64,000 nt of DNA from Lentzea albidocapillata subsp. violacea (GTDB lineage: Bacteria; Actinomycetota; Actinomycetes; Mycobacteriales; Pseudonocardiaceae). This document shows positions 9,295-16,598 of the stretch, piece by piece. The notes beneath the pieces are model-generated. The model made no database searches. It was given only the letters and a program-made list of their open reading frames with translations, and was not told where the DNA came from. The translations under genes were made by a program, and so were the position numbers. How positions within the stretch are numbered: the first letter of the stretch is position 1; the number at the start of each line of letters is the position of its first letter. Location of the stretch: positions 1 through 64,000 of the forward strand of contig NZ_FNET01000028.1 in NCBI RefSeq assembly GCF_900100275.1. The letters are read 5' to 3'.

Positions 9295-9528
9295 TCAGTC
9301 CTCGTCGGAATCGGGGTCCACCGCCGGAGCGCTGGTGTAGACCTCGACCACCCACTCCTCCTCCAACGCTTCCGCGTCGTCGGCGTCGGGCACGAGCCGG
9401 TTGTAGACGCGGACACCGAGGTCGAGCACGTCAGCGGCCTGAACCGCTTCGAGAGCATCGGGTGCCGAGTCGAAGATGTGGGTGGTGAGCAGCTGCGGAG
9501 CCGTGAATTCGGCGACATCTTGGGACAC
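9295..9528 (-). CDS. Small acidic hypothetical protein
   Basis: A 77-residue acidic protein (ends DPDSDED) starting at GTG 9528. No domain is recognised. The middle (IFDSAPDALEAVQAADVLDLGVRVYNRLV) would form helices. It is kept because it lies alone in a stretch without competing genes, faces a hairpin and has plausible codon use. Confidence 0.55.
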   Translation of the reverse strand: MSQDVAEFTAPQLLTTHIFDSAPDALEAVQAADVLDLGVRVYNRLVPDADDAEALEEEWVVEVYTSAPAVDPDSDED

Positions 9529-9628
9529 GCGCGGACCCTAGCGCATTGACGTTTCACCCAATCGAGATGAGACTGGGGCGCGCTCAGGGGGGAGCTGTGG
9601 TTCACCGGGGGTCTAAGCAGAGGAAGTC

Positions 9629-10204
9629 ATGCAGCATCGCAGGGTCACGCGCCGAGGAAAGACCGTGATCGCCATCGCGGGCGTGGCTGCCGGTGTGCTC
9701 GCACTACTCGGTGTGATCGAGTATGCACTGAGCGGCAACAACTCCGCCGCGCAGCCCAACGTCACCGCCACGACGACCACGTCGAACGGCTTCGAAACCC
9801 CTGATGGCGCACTGGAAACAACCGAGCCGTCAGCGGACGTGAAGGTCGCGACGGGCTCGTTCAAGCAGCAGCGCGGCATGCTGACCGTGGAGGTCACCCG
9901 CGTGGAAGCCGCGAACGGCCGCGTGAAGCTCTTCGTGACGGCCACGAACGCCTCCCAGGCCAGGATGACCCTCCCCGTGGTCGGCATCGCCGTCGTGGAC
10001 GATCTGAACCGCACCTACGCGGCGTCGAGCAGCAAGTGGGACGGCCTCGTCACCCAGGGCACCACCACCACGGGCACCGTCGTGCTCGACGAGAAGCTCG
10101 GCACGGGTGTGAACTCGCTCACCCTGACGTTCTCGTCGATCTCCGGCCAGTTCGCCCCGACGGGCGCCGCGATCTCGATCGCCGGAATCCCGCTGCCGAA
10201 GTGA
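9629..10204 (+). CDS. Membrane-anchored extracytoplasmic hypothetical protein
   Basis: A 191-residue protein with a basic N terminus (MQHRRVTRRGK) followed by one hydrophobic helix (TVIAIAGVAAGVLALLGVIEYAL, ~12-34). A Thr/Ser/Asn-rich linker then leads to a ~120-residue beta-rich domain (VKVATGSFKQQRGMLTVEV...GTTTTGTVVLDEKLGTGVNSLTLTF). The order resembles DUF4352-type immunoglobulin-like secreted proteins, but I cannot assign the family. It is predicted to be anchored in the cell membrane and to face outward. Confidence 0.75.
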   Translation: MQHRRVTRRGKTVIAIAGVAAGVLALLGVIEYALSGNNSAAQPNVTATTTTSNGFETPDGALETTEPSADVKVATGSFKQQRGMLTVEVTRVEAANGRVKLFVTATNASQARMTLPVVGIAVVDDLNRTYAASSSKWDGLVTQGTTTTGTVVLDEKLGTGVNSLTLTFSSISGQFAPTGAAISIAGIPLPK

Positions 10205-10234
10205 TTTCCCGGCGGTACCGGGTACGCCTGATGC

Positions 10235-10396
10235 ATGACTCAGCGCGAAAGTGACCAGCATGGCTTCGTGAAGGACGACCACCTGAAGAAGGAGGTCGAG
10301 AACGAGCTGCGCGCCAACGGCCCGACCCGGTCCGAGCCGTGGCGCGAGCCGGAGATGCCGGAGCCAGGCGAAAACCCCGAGGAACCACGCGACTAG
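10235..10396 (+). CDS. Small charged hypothetical protein
   Basis: A 53-residue protein read from ATG 10235. It is highly charged and Glu/Pro-rich (DDHLKKEVENELRANG, then EPWREPEMPEPGENPEEPRD). The N-terminal part would form an amphipathic helix and the C-terminal part is disordered. No domain is recognised. It sits between two complete genes on the same strand, and the NADAR gene begins 18 bases after it, consistent with an operon. Confidence 0.6.
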   Translation: MTQRESDQHGFVKDDHLKKEVENELRANGPTRSEPWREPEMPEPGENPEEPRD

Positions 10397-10414
10397 GTAG
10401 CTAACCTGTCGCCT

Positions 10415-10912
10415 GTGAAGTACTTGTTCTTCTGGGGACACCAGCCCGAACGTGACGGCGGCATCGGCAAGGGCTGCCTGTCGCAGTGGTGGCCGTGCTC
10501 CTTCTCCGCCGACGGGCAGGATTTCCCGTCGGCCGAGCACTACATGATGTGGCGCAAGGCGTTGCTCTTCGGCGACGCCACCGTGGCCGCACGCGTGCTC
10601 GCCGCCCGCACACCGGCCGAGGCCAAGGCGCTCGGCCGTGAGGTCGCGGGCTTTTCCAACGCCGAGTGGGTATCCGCCCGGCTGGAGATCGTCGTCGAGG
10701 GCAACCTGGCGAAGTTCGGCCAGGACCCCGCACTGCGTTCCTACTTGCTGGGCACGGGTTCCCGCGTTCTCGTCGAGGCCAGCCCGCAGGACCGCGTGTG
10801 GGGCATCGGCCTCGTCGAGTCCGACCCGCGTGCCGCCGACCCCGCCCAGTGGCTGGGACTCAACCTGCTCGGCGAGGCCCTGATGGAGGTCCGCTCCCGT
10901 CTCGCGGCGTGA
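10415..10912 (+). CDS. NADAR family protein (YbiA-like N-glycosidase)
   Basis: A 165-residue single NADAR domain. The family motifs are LSQWWPCSFSADGQDFPSAEHYMMW (read in two parts, residues ~22-46), NLAKFGQDPALRSYLLGTG and DRVWGIGL. YbiA-type proteins hydrolyse toxic intermediates of riboflavin synthesis, and others act on ADP-ribose derivatives. Which applies here cannot be told from sequence. The GTG start at 10415 gives the usual family N terminus (KYLFFWGHQP). Confidence 0.9.
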   Translation: MKYLFFWGHQPERDGGIGKGCLSQWWPCSFSADGQDFPSAEHYMMWRKALLFGDATVAARVLAARTPAEAKALGREVAGFSNAEWVSARLEIVVEGNLAKFGQDPALRSYLLGTGSRVLVEASPQDRVWGIGLVESDPRAADPAQWLGLNLLGEALMEVRSRLAA

Positions 10913-10995
10913 GTCCATTTCGGATCATCAGGTGAACCCCGTGGTCGTCCCGCACGTGTGTTCAGGCGTCAGGGAGATCCGGCAGGGGAGAACTG

Positions 10996-11244
10996 ATGTT
11001 CAGCTACTCAGGGCCGGCCCGGCTCATCTACGCGGACGGCAACGCGGTCGTGATGGACCGGGTCGATCTGATCGAGACCGTCAACGACGGCGTCTGGCAG
11101 CTGTCCGGTGCCGGCACGGCCACCGGGGCCCTCACCGGCGGTGAGGCCCGGATCAAGCTGCCGACCGGCGGTGAGGCCGACGTCCTCGTCTCAGGCGTCC
11201 GGGTCAGCGGGTCGTCGTCGACCGTGACCCTCCTCGGCACCTAG
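10996..11244 (+). CDS. Small beta-rich hypothetical protein
   Basis: An 82-residue protein starting at ATG 10996 after a purine-rich RBS (ggcaggggagaac). It consists of alternating hydrophobic and polar strands (YSGPARLIYADGNAVVMDRV...WQLSGAGTATG...VLVSGVRVSGSSSTVTLLGT). It recalls the DUF4873-like barrel, but the match is weak. It ends just before a perfect 32-base palindromic terminator. Confidence 0.6.
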   Translation: MFSYSGPARLIYADGNAVVMDRVDLIETVNDGVWQLSGAGTATGALTGGEARIKLPTGGEADVLVSGVRVSGSSSTVTLLGT

Positions 11245-11251
11245 AGCGGCC

Positions 11252-11283
11252 GAAGGCCCGGCGGGACGTCCCGCCGGGCCTTC
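11252..11283. terminator. Perfect palindromic terminator
   Basis: A 32-base perfect palindrome with 16-base arms gaaggcccggcgggac / gtcccgccgggccttc. It probably served as a bidirectional terminator between the + strand small gene and glnA on the - strand before the element below was inserted. Confidence 0.75.
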
Positions 11284-11297
11284 GACGCAAAGCTCAA

Positions 11298-11312
11298 CCG
11301 ATCACACGTCGT
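11298..11312. repeat. Possible left attachment-site remnant
   Basis: ccgatcacacgtcgt here matches ccggtcacacgtcgt at 16584-16598 in 14 of 15 bases. The right copy contains the last 11 bases of glnA including its stop codon. The match is short, so the call is an inference supported by the mobile-element genes between the copies. Confidence 0.45.
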
Positions 11313-11421
11313 GGGTTAGTCGGCGCTCCGTGATGAACTGCGGTTCGCGCTACCGCACCCACTCTGACCTGCTGGTTTCCTGTCGGCGTTTGTCGTCGTT
11401 GACCAACGCTGATCCAGATCT

Positions 11422-11441
11422 GACGGCCTGGAGACGGCCTG
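11422..11441. repeat. 20-base direct repeat, left copy
   Basis: gacggcctggagacggcctg matches 16522-16541 in 19 of 20 bases and in the same orientation. Each copy also contains an internal repeat of cggcctg. It could be an integrase arm-binding site or the attachment core itself. Confidence 0.6.
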
Positions 11442-11550
11442 ATCTTGAGCAAGGCTCCGTGCGCTGGCGCCTGTGACACCAGCCGTCGCGTGATACGGAG
11501 CACATGGGTCGTTAGTCTGGACCGTCCGATGGCGGAGCAAGGGAGAGATT

Positions 11551-12624
11551 GTGGCAGCTCGCCGATCGCCAGCTGAGCAACGCGAGCAGCTGGCTGCGCA
11601 ACGGCGCAAGGTCGACTTCGATACTTATGACATTACTGTAGATGAGCTTCTGCGTCGCGTGGGCAAGCGTCGGATCGATATCGCTCCAGTCTATCAACGG
11701 CAGTTTCGATGGGATCAAGAGCGGCAATCTCGACTTGTGGAGTCTGTCCTCCTGGGAATCCCCATTCCTCCACTCTTCATGGCAACCAATGCGGCGGTTG
11801 ACGTGGGGCTTCAATGGGAAGTTGTCGATGGGCTGCAGCGGCTTTTGACGCTTGTGCATTTTGCTGGTGACGACGCTGCTCGCGAAGTCGCCGGAATTGG
11901 TGCGGATCCCCTGGTTCTTCGCAAACTGGATAAGCTCGATATGTTCGAAGGCTCATCCTTCGGTAGCATGCCGCATGATATCCAGCGAACGTTTGAGGAT
12001 CGTCCTCTTAAAATTATCGTATTGAATGACAAGAGTGAACTTCAGGTGAGATATGATCTATTTGAGCGCCTGAACACTGGGGGTATTGCGCTCACTGCGC
12101 AAGAGATTCGCGAATGTGTTTACAAGGGTGAGTTTGTTGACCTGCTGACTCGTCTTGCTGTCGACGAGTCATTCAAGTCGGTTGTCGTCCTTCCTGAGCC
12201 TCGATGGAAGGATGGTACGCCTCAGGATTTCGTTTTGAGGTTTTTCGCCTTCTATGACCGGTATCAAGAATTTGAGCATTCGGTCGGCGAGTTTTTGAAG
12301 GACTTCGTTGATTATGCTCATCGTGAGCCGCGTGTGGACGAGAGGGCAGCGCTTTTTGGTGCGACCTTCGAGTTTCTCGCGGAGTGCTTTCCTTCCGGGG
12401 TTCGTACCAGGAAGGGGCAGACGCCGGTTAATCTGTTTGAAGGGCTGGCTGTTGGAGCGGCGCTGGCTCTCAAGAAGAAGCCTAACCTCAAGCCGACGGT
12501 CGACCCTGTATGGACCTCGTCCCCTGAGCTGAAGAAGTTCACCACTGGCGCTACCAATAGTAGGCCGCGTGTTGCAGGAAGAATTGAGTACTGTCGCGAC
12601 GCGTTTTTGGGGAAGCATGCTTAG
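11551..12624 (+). CDS. DUF262 (ParB/GmrS-like) domain protein
   Basis: A 357-residue protein with the DUF262 core. APVYQRQFRWDQERQSRLVES (~47-67) holds the YQRxFRW motif, WEVVDGLQRLLTL is the variant of the DGQQR motif, and FERLNTGGIALTAQEIRECVY is the third motif. DUF262 is a ParB-like nucleotidase/nuclease fold found in GmrSD-type and other defence proteins. The C-terminal HNH (DUF1524) of GmrSD is absent, so a partner may supply nuclease action. The next gene, a HEPN protein, overlaps it by eight bases. GC content is lower than in flanking genes, as expected for acquired DNA. Confidence 0.85.
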   Translation: MAARRSPAEQREQLAAQRRKVDFDTYDITVDELLRRVGKRRIDIAPVYQRQFRWDQERQSRLVESVLLGIPIPPLFMATNAAVDVGLQWEVVDGLQRLLTLVHFAGDDAAREVAGIGADPLVLRKLDKLDMFEGSSFGSMPHDIQRTFEDRPLKIIVLNDKSELQVRYDLFERLNTGGIALTAQEIRECVYKGEFVDLLTRLAVDESFKSVVVLPEPRWKDGTPQDFVLRFFAFYDRYQEFEHSVGEFLKDFVDYAHREPRVDERAALFGATFEFLAECFPSGVRTRKGQTPVNLFEGLAVGAALALKKKPNLKPTVDPVWTSSPELKKFTTGATNSRPRVAGRIEYCRDAFLGKHA

Positions 12625-13294
12625 TTGTGCTATTCACCGTGCTGAACTGAAGCGGAGACTTGATACGGTTGTTTCGCTATTGGATGCAGCGCATGGTTTG
12701 CCTATCGTCGGCGTAGCTGCGCCGGTCGCGGATATTTCAAAAGAGGTCCGCGGTCTATCGATCGTCCTGATATATGCGTCGTACGAAAATCTTCTGACGA
12801 GCCTCTGTCGTTCATTACTTGAGGCGGTGCAGCAGATGCGGGTAGGAAATCGCAGGCTTCGGCCAGGGCTGCAGCTGGTGGCTGCGCACCCAAAGCTGCA
12901 GGCGATTGCGGGCTCCAAATCAACCGCAATTTGGAAGTCTGGTCTAGATGTGGTTGACGTGCTTTCGCAGTCCAAGTCCTGCACAGTTTCTCCGTATGTC
13001 TTTCCTAACGATGGGACGAACTTCAGGACATCGCAAGTGCGGACCTTTTGTGATGTCTTTGCGCTAGGTGACCCTGCCCCGATCCTGAGGGAGGTTTGGC
13101 AGCGGATCGACACTATCGTTGTCGAGCGAAACTCTGTGGCGCATGGTGAAAAAACGCCGGACGATATAGGGCGAAACTACTCAGAGCAAGATGTTCGCAA
13201 CCTTGTTGCACTGTGGCAGCTGCGTTGGGGTGAGTTCATCACATGGGTGGAGAACGCGGCGGCGTCCAGAGATTTCTTTAGAGCTCCACGCTAG
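12617..13294 (+). CDS. HEPN domain protein, MAE_28990/MAE_18760-like (predicted RNase)
   Basis: A 225-residue helical protein read from ATG 12617, overlapping the DUF262 stop by eight bases. A longer frame to 12569 is open but lies inside the previous gene. It carries the HEPN catalytic motif RNxxxH in VVERNSVAHGEKTPDDIG (~170-187). An early helix EVRGLSIVLIYASYENLLTSL resembles the MAE_28990-type family. HEPN proteins with this motif are usually metal-independent RNases in toxin-antitoxin or phage-defence systems. Tight coupling to DUF262 suggests that the two form one system. The low GC agrees with recent transfer. Confidence 0.8.
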   Translation: MLSCAIHRAELKRRLDTVVSLLDAAHGLPIVGVAAPVADISKEVRGLSIVLIYASYENLLTSLCRSLLEAVQQMRVGNRRLRPGLQLVAAHPKLQAIAGSKSTAIWKSGLDVVDVLSQSKSCTVSPYVFPNDGTNFRTSQVRTFCDVFALGDPAPILREVWQRIDTIVVERNSVAHGEKTPDDIGRNYSEQDVRNLVALWQLRWGEFITWVENAAASRDFFRAPR

Positions 13295-13633
13295 ACATGT
13301 GTTCGCGATATTCGTCGGCAAGGCGGCGAAGCCGTCGCGGCAGTCGATCGCCGTTACCACTCGTTCAGGTTGACCGGTTGGCGATCGTCCATCTGGTGTG
13401 CCTGTCAGCAGCTGATGAGACATCCTCGCCGACGGCGGCGCGCTGCCACGCCCATAGATGCCGCGCCGCCGTGGCCGGCGGGCGGAGCGAAGCGGGAGCC
13501 CGACGTGCCCGGATGGATGCTGGCCACGCTGGTAGGCGACTGGCCCGCCGCGCGCCGCCGACGGCGGCGCCTTGATCCCATAGAGCTGAATTCAGCAGTG
13601 CTCCTGCTCGGTGACGTCGCCGACGCCACTCGG
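13295..13633. other. Non-coding stretch inside the element
   Basis: No convincing gene. GC rises sharply compared with the HEPN gene. A short repeat gccgacggcggcgc occurs twice (around 13426 and 13556), which may mark a small rearrangement. Short open frames here have no family features. Confidence 0.5.
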
Positions 13634-14239
13634 CTAAAGCACTGACTGGACGAGCGACAGAAGTTCTTCGGCGATGCCGGGTGCTGCGGCGATCGTGTGC
13701 GCGGAAGTCATCGTGTGGTCATCGCCTGAGCTGTCCAAGACAAGTGCCCCGGCCTCGCGCGCGATGAGGATGCCTGCGGCAAGGTCGAGGGTCTTGTTGG
13801 ACATGACCACCGCGCCGTCAACGCGCCCCTCGGCCAACCACGCAAGATCATGTGCGGCGGATCCGAACATCCGAACGCGCTCGACCTGGGCGGCAAGCTC
13901 GGCGGTGAGGGCGATCCTCTGGCGGTTCTTATCGGCGGCGTCCTCGCCCAGCGCGTAGTCGCCAATCGCCACGATCGACTTGGACAGTTCGGCCGTCTTG
14001 CTTGCTTCGAGCTTCTTCCCGTTGACGAACGCGCCTCCGCCCAGAACGGCGGAGTAGTGAAGATCCAAGTAGGGAAGCGAGATCACTCCGATCACTGTGC
14101 GGTCGCCCTGGAGCAGCGCCAGAGAGACGCCGCACAGGGGCACGCCATGAACGAAGTTAGCGGTGCCGTCGATCGGGTCCAGTCCCCATACGTACGGGCT
14201 GTCGGTGCTGGCGTCGCTGCGGCCCTCCTCCTCACCCAC
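13634..14239 (-). CDS. Inositol monophosphatase family protein, N-terminally truncated
   Basis: The 201-residue frame holds the IMPase metal motif WGLDPIDGTANFVHGVPLC (~18-36), the EE pair just before it (GEEEG), and the late motif SAAHDLAWLAEGRVDGAV. Normal family members have ~260 residues with a ~60-residue N-terminal part before the EE motif. Here the upstream frame soon runs into a stop, so that part is missing or shifted. It is probably a remnant inside the decayed element, perhaps inactive. Similar phosphatases hydrolyse inositol phosphates, histidinol phosphate or PAP. Confidence 0.7.
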   Translation of the reverse strand: MGEEEGRSDASTDSPYVWGLDPIDGTANFVHGVPLCGVSLALLQGDRTVIGVISLPYLDLHYSAVLGGGAFVNGKKLEASKTAELSKSIVAIGDYALGEDAADKNRQRIALTAELAAQVERVRMFGSAAHDLAWLAEGRVDGAVVMSNKTLDLAAGILIAREAGALVLDSSGDDHTMTSAHTIAAAPGIAEELLSLVQSVL

Positions 14240-14453
14240 GAAACCGATCTCCGTCGTCGCCTCGGCGATGGTGGCCGGTTCAAGCGGGTGACCCGCACGT
14301 CCCTGGCCGTGCTGAGTTGCTCATGCAGATGGTTGCTCAACGACTCAAGTGGAAAGCGGAGTACGACCAGCCCAAGACGTTCTTGCCGCTCTTGCTCGAC
14401 CTGCACCAGATCTTTCAGCAACTTCGGCAGTAGCGGCCTGATCCGGGGACCTC

Positions 14454-14635
14454 ATGTCGAACGTCGAACCGCTATGGACAGTGGAAGACACTCGGCCTTC
14501 CTCGGGGTGCCCGTGCACTCGATTCGTGGTTGGCGGACCAAGAACTATGGCCCGCCTGCGCGCAGGGTCGGCAAACACCTCCGTTGGGATCCGGCCAAGG
14601 TGCGCGAGTGGTTCAACAGCGCTGAAGCGGCCTGA
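14454..14635 (+). pseudogene. Excisionase (AlpA/MerR-like HTH), frameshifted
   Basis: The start MSNVEPLWTVEDT is in one frame (from ATG 14454). The rest, SAFLGVPVHSIRGWRTKNYG, then PPARRVGKHLRWDPAKVREWF, is in another that ends at 14635. Joined, these give the usual ~60-residue excisionase with a winged HTH. A one-base deletion near 14490 would explain the shift, though a sequencing error is possible. It lies 35 bases before the integrase, the usual xis-int order of actinobacterial integrative elements. Confidence 0.75.
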
Positions 14636-14670
14636 CAGAACTCACATTCGGACAAGGGGAGAAGACTGTC

Positions 14671-15870
14671 ATGGGCCACATCCAGGACCGCTGGTGGACC
14701 GTCAAGGACGGCGTGCGGGAGAAGACTTCATTGTATGGCAAGGGATTGCGCTACAAGGTGCGCATCCCGCTGCCGGGTGGCGGTGAGCGAACGAAGTCGT
14801 TCCCTGATCGCCAGAAGAATGCGGCGGAAGCCTTCCTCCACGAGATGGAGAACGACAAAAACGAGGGGACGTACCTCGACCCTGATGCGGGCAAGATCGC
14901 GTTCAGGAAGTACGCGGAGGAACACTGGCTCGACGAGCAGATGTTCGATGAGTCGACGCGTGAGCAGGTTGAGGTTCGGCTCAAGCTCCACGTCTTCCCG
15001 TACTTCGGTGACGACGAACTGCGCGTGATCTTGCCGTCCACGATCCAGACGTGGGACCGGAAGCTCTAGAAGAAAGGCCTGGCGGAGACCTACCGCCGAA
15101 CGATCTTCGCCAACGTTTCAGCAATCTTCGCGGCGGCAGTCGATGACGAGCGCATCCGCAAGAACCCATGCAACGCCAAGTCCGTCAAGAAGCCGCGCGG
15201 CGAGTATCCGAAGATCGTTCCCTGGGAGCCCGAACGAGTGCACGCGGTTCGGTCTTCGATCGGGGAGCGGTATTGCGTAGGCATAGACCTGGGCGCGGCT
15301 GCCGGTCTACGGCAGGGAGAGGTCTTCGGCTTCTCGCCGGACGACGTGGATGAGCTGGAGGGTGTCCTCCACGTCGTGCGGCAGATCAAGATCGTGCGCG
15401 GCAAGATGATCTTTGCTTCGCGGAAGCATGGGAGGACTCGGGGCGTCCCTCTGGCCAGCAGCCTGGGGGAGTCAATCGACGCACGTTCAGAATTTCGAGC
15501 CGCTTCCGATCACGCTGCCGCGGGTACTCCTGACGGCAAGCTCGTGACGGTGCCACTGTTGATCTACACCGGGAGTCGAAGCAGATCTATCGGCACTCGT
15601 TCAATCATCATGTCTGGAATCCTGTGCTTATTCAGGCCGGCGTGCTGGCGCCTGGACGTGCGGAATGCTTCCATACACTTAGGCACTTCTTTGCGTCGAT
15701 GCTCTTGTAACAGGGCATCAGCATCAGGGCGCTGGCTGAATTCTTGGGTCACGCTGACCCGGCTTCACGCTTCGTGTCTACACTCACCTGATGCCGTCGA
15801 GCTTCGAGCGGGCACGGCTTGCTATCGATAAGGGTCTATCTCTGGCCTCAGTGGTCCGGGCTCAGGTGAT
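14671..15870 (+). pseudogene. Tyrosine site-specific integrase, broken by stops and frameshifts
   Basis: Starts at ATG 14671 after RBS aaggggag. An N-terminal arm/SAM-like part runs to an in-frame TAG at 15067-15069. The same frame continues after it (KKGLAETYRRTIFANVSAIF, ...GAAAGLRQGEVFGFSPDDV). After about 15480 the reading frame changes: QIYRHSFNHHVWNPVLIQAG and the catalytic box HTLRHFFASMLL are in a second frame, with a TAA at 15708-15710. It then resumes with QGISIRALAEFLGHADPA, and the last part (YTHLMPSSFERAR) is in yet another frame. At least four lesions make this inactive. Confidence 0.88.
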
Positions 15871-16401
15871 CTTTGATAGATCGTTGCACATCTCGCTGGC
15901 AAGATTGTCGAGTGCGTCAGGGATCTCGGCAAATTGTTCAATCGGTGAAAACTCGCGATCCTTGACGATCTTGTTTGTAAATCTATCGAGCTTTTCGACG
16001 CAGTCTCTTGTGGATTCCCAGATTTCTAAAGAAACGAGGCGTAGTCTCGCGAGGATTAGGTAGGTATGTTGGCGATGTTGAATGGGGATGCTAGGCGCGA
16101 CGACCCAGTCAACCCATGGTTCAAGTTTTTCGATGGCGGGGTCATTTTTCCACACCTCGACGTGGACAAACGCGATCTTGAGTTCCCTGTGCCACTCATC
16201 GAGATGGGCCAGTGTCTCGGCGTACAGCTCGCGCTTGTGATCGGCGAAACGGTGGAAGTTTTCGTGGCGCTGCTGCTCGCGTCGGGTCGCAAGTTCCCGC
16301 CTTGTTTGCAGCCACTGTCCATAATGGACGCCAATCAAGGTCAGGAGCGCGGCGATGACTGTTGCGGCGGCGCCGGCGAGCAGAGTCCAGGGGTTAGACA
16401 T
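15862..16401 (-). CDS. Single-pass membrane protein with coiled-coil cytoplasmic part
   Basis: A 179-residue protein. One N-terminal transmembrane helix (WTLLAGAAATVIAALLTLIGV, ~5-25) is followed by a charged helical region (QTRRELATRREQQRHENFHRF...) and a mostly helical remainder. No family is recognised. It is transcribed toward the broken integrase within the element and has lower GC than the core genes. Small proteins of this type are common cargo of integrative elements and may act as membrane effectors, but that is only inference. Confidence 0.65.
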   Translation of the reverse strand: MSNPWTLLAGAAATVIAALLTLIGVHYGQWLQTRRELATRREQQRHENFHRFADHKRELYAETLAHLDEWHRELKIAFVHVEVWKNDPAIEKLEPWVDWVVAPSIPIQHRQHTYLILARLRLVSLEIWESTRDCVEKLDRFTNKIVKDREFSPIEQFAEIPDALDNLASEMCNDLSKIT

Positions 16402-16451
16402 GTGCCTACGGTAAGAGCGCCATCAGCAAGCGGGTTGTACGACACAACAAG

Positions 16452-16488
16452 CGAGGGCTGGGTGACTGAAGTAGTCACCCAGCCCTCG
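16452..16488. terminator. Perfect 16-bp hairpin
   Basis: The arms cgagggctgggtgact / agtcacccagccctcg are perfectly paired around a five-base loop. It lies between the membrane protein gene start (16401) and the end of glnA (16588), so it may terminate glnA transcription. There is no strong T tract. Confidence 0.65.
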
Positions 16489-16521
16489 GCCTGTGGTTGA
16501 TCAGGCGGCCTCTCCACGCTG

Positions 16522-16541
16522 GACGGCCTGGAGGCGGCCTG
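16522..16541. repeat. 20-base direct repeat, right copy
   Basis: gacggcctggaggcggcctg is the partner of 11422-11441, with one mismatch, 47 bases short of the end of glnA. Confidence 0.6.
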
Positions 16542-16583
16542 GCTGGGCTTCAACCCGGTGAAACGCCCGGTCAAAGCCCCGCG

Positions 16584-16598
16584 CCGGTCACACGTCGT
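16584..16598. repeat. Possible right attachment site, overlapping glnA stop
   Basis: ccggtcacacgtcgt. The last 11 bases are the final codons and stop of glnA on the - strand. They match the left remnant at 11302-11312 exactly. Integration into a gene end that restores the gene is typical of integrative elements. Confidence 0.45.

Larger units (their letters stand above)
11302..16598. mobile_element. Decayed integrated element at the 3' end of glnA
   Basis: About 5.3 kb lies between two short direct repeats (11302-11312 and 16588-16598, identical 11-mers; 14 of 15 with flanks). Inside each end lies a second direct repeat of 20 bases with one mismatch (11422-11441 and 16522-16541). Those copies could be integrase arm sites or, alternatively, the true recombination core. 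Contents are a DUF262/HEPN pair of visibly lower GC, a truncated inositol monophosphatase, a frameshifted excisionase, a broken tyrosine integrase and a membrane protein. Removing the segment would leave small gene - palindromic terminator - glnA, a compact natural order. Recombination genes are broken, so it should be immobile. Confidence 0.65.

Noticed and set aside
8283..9605. 440-residue frame on the - strand opposite the oxidoreductase
   Set aside because: It covers the terminator hairpin and the oxidoreductase gene, which has clear family motifs.
13426..13570. Short direct repeats gccgacggcggcgc as a CRISPR or att remnant
   Set aside because: There are only two copies and the unit is low in complexity in a GC-rich area, so no array or site is supported.
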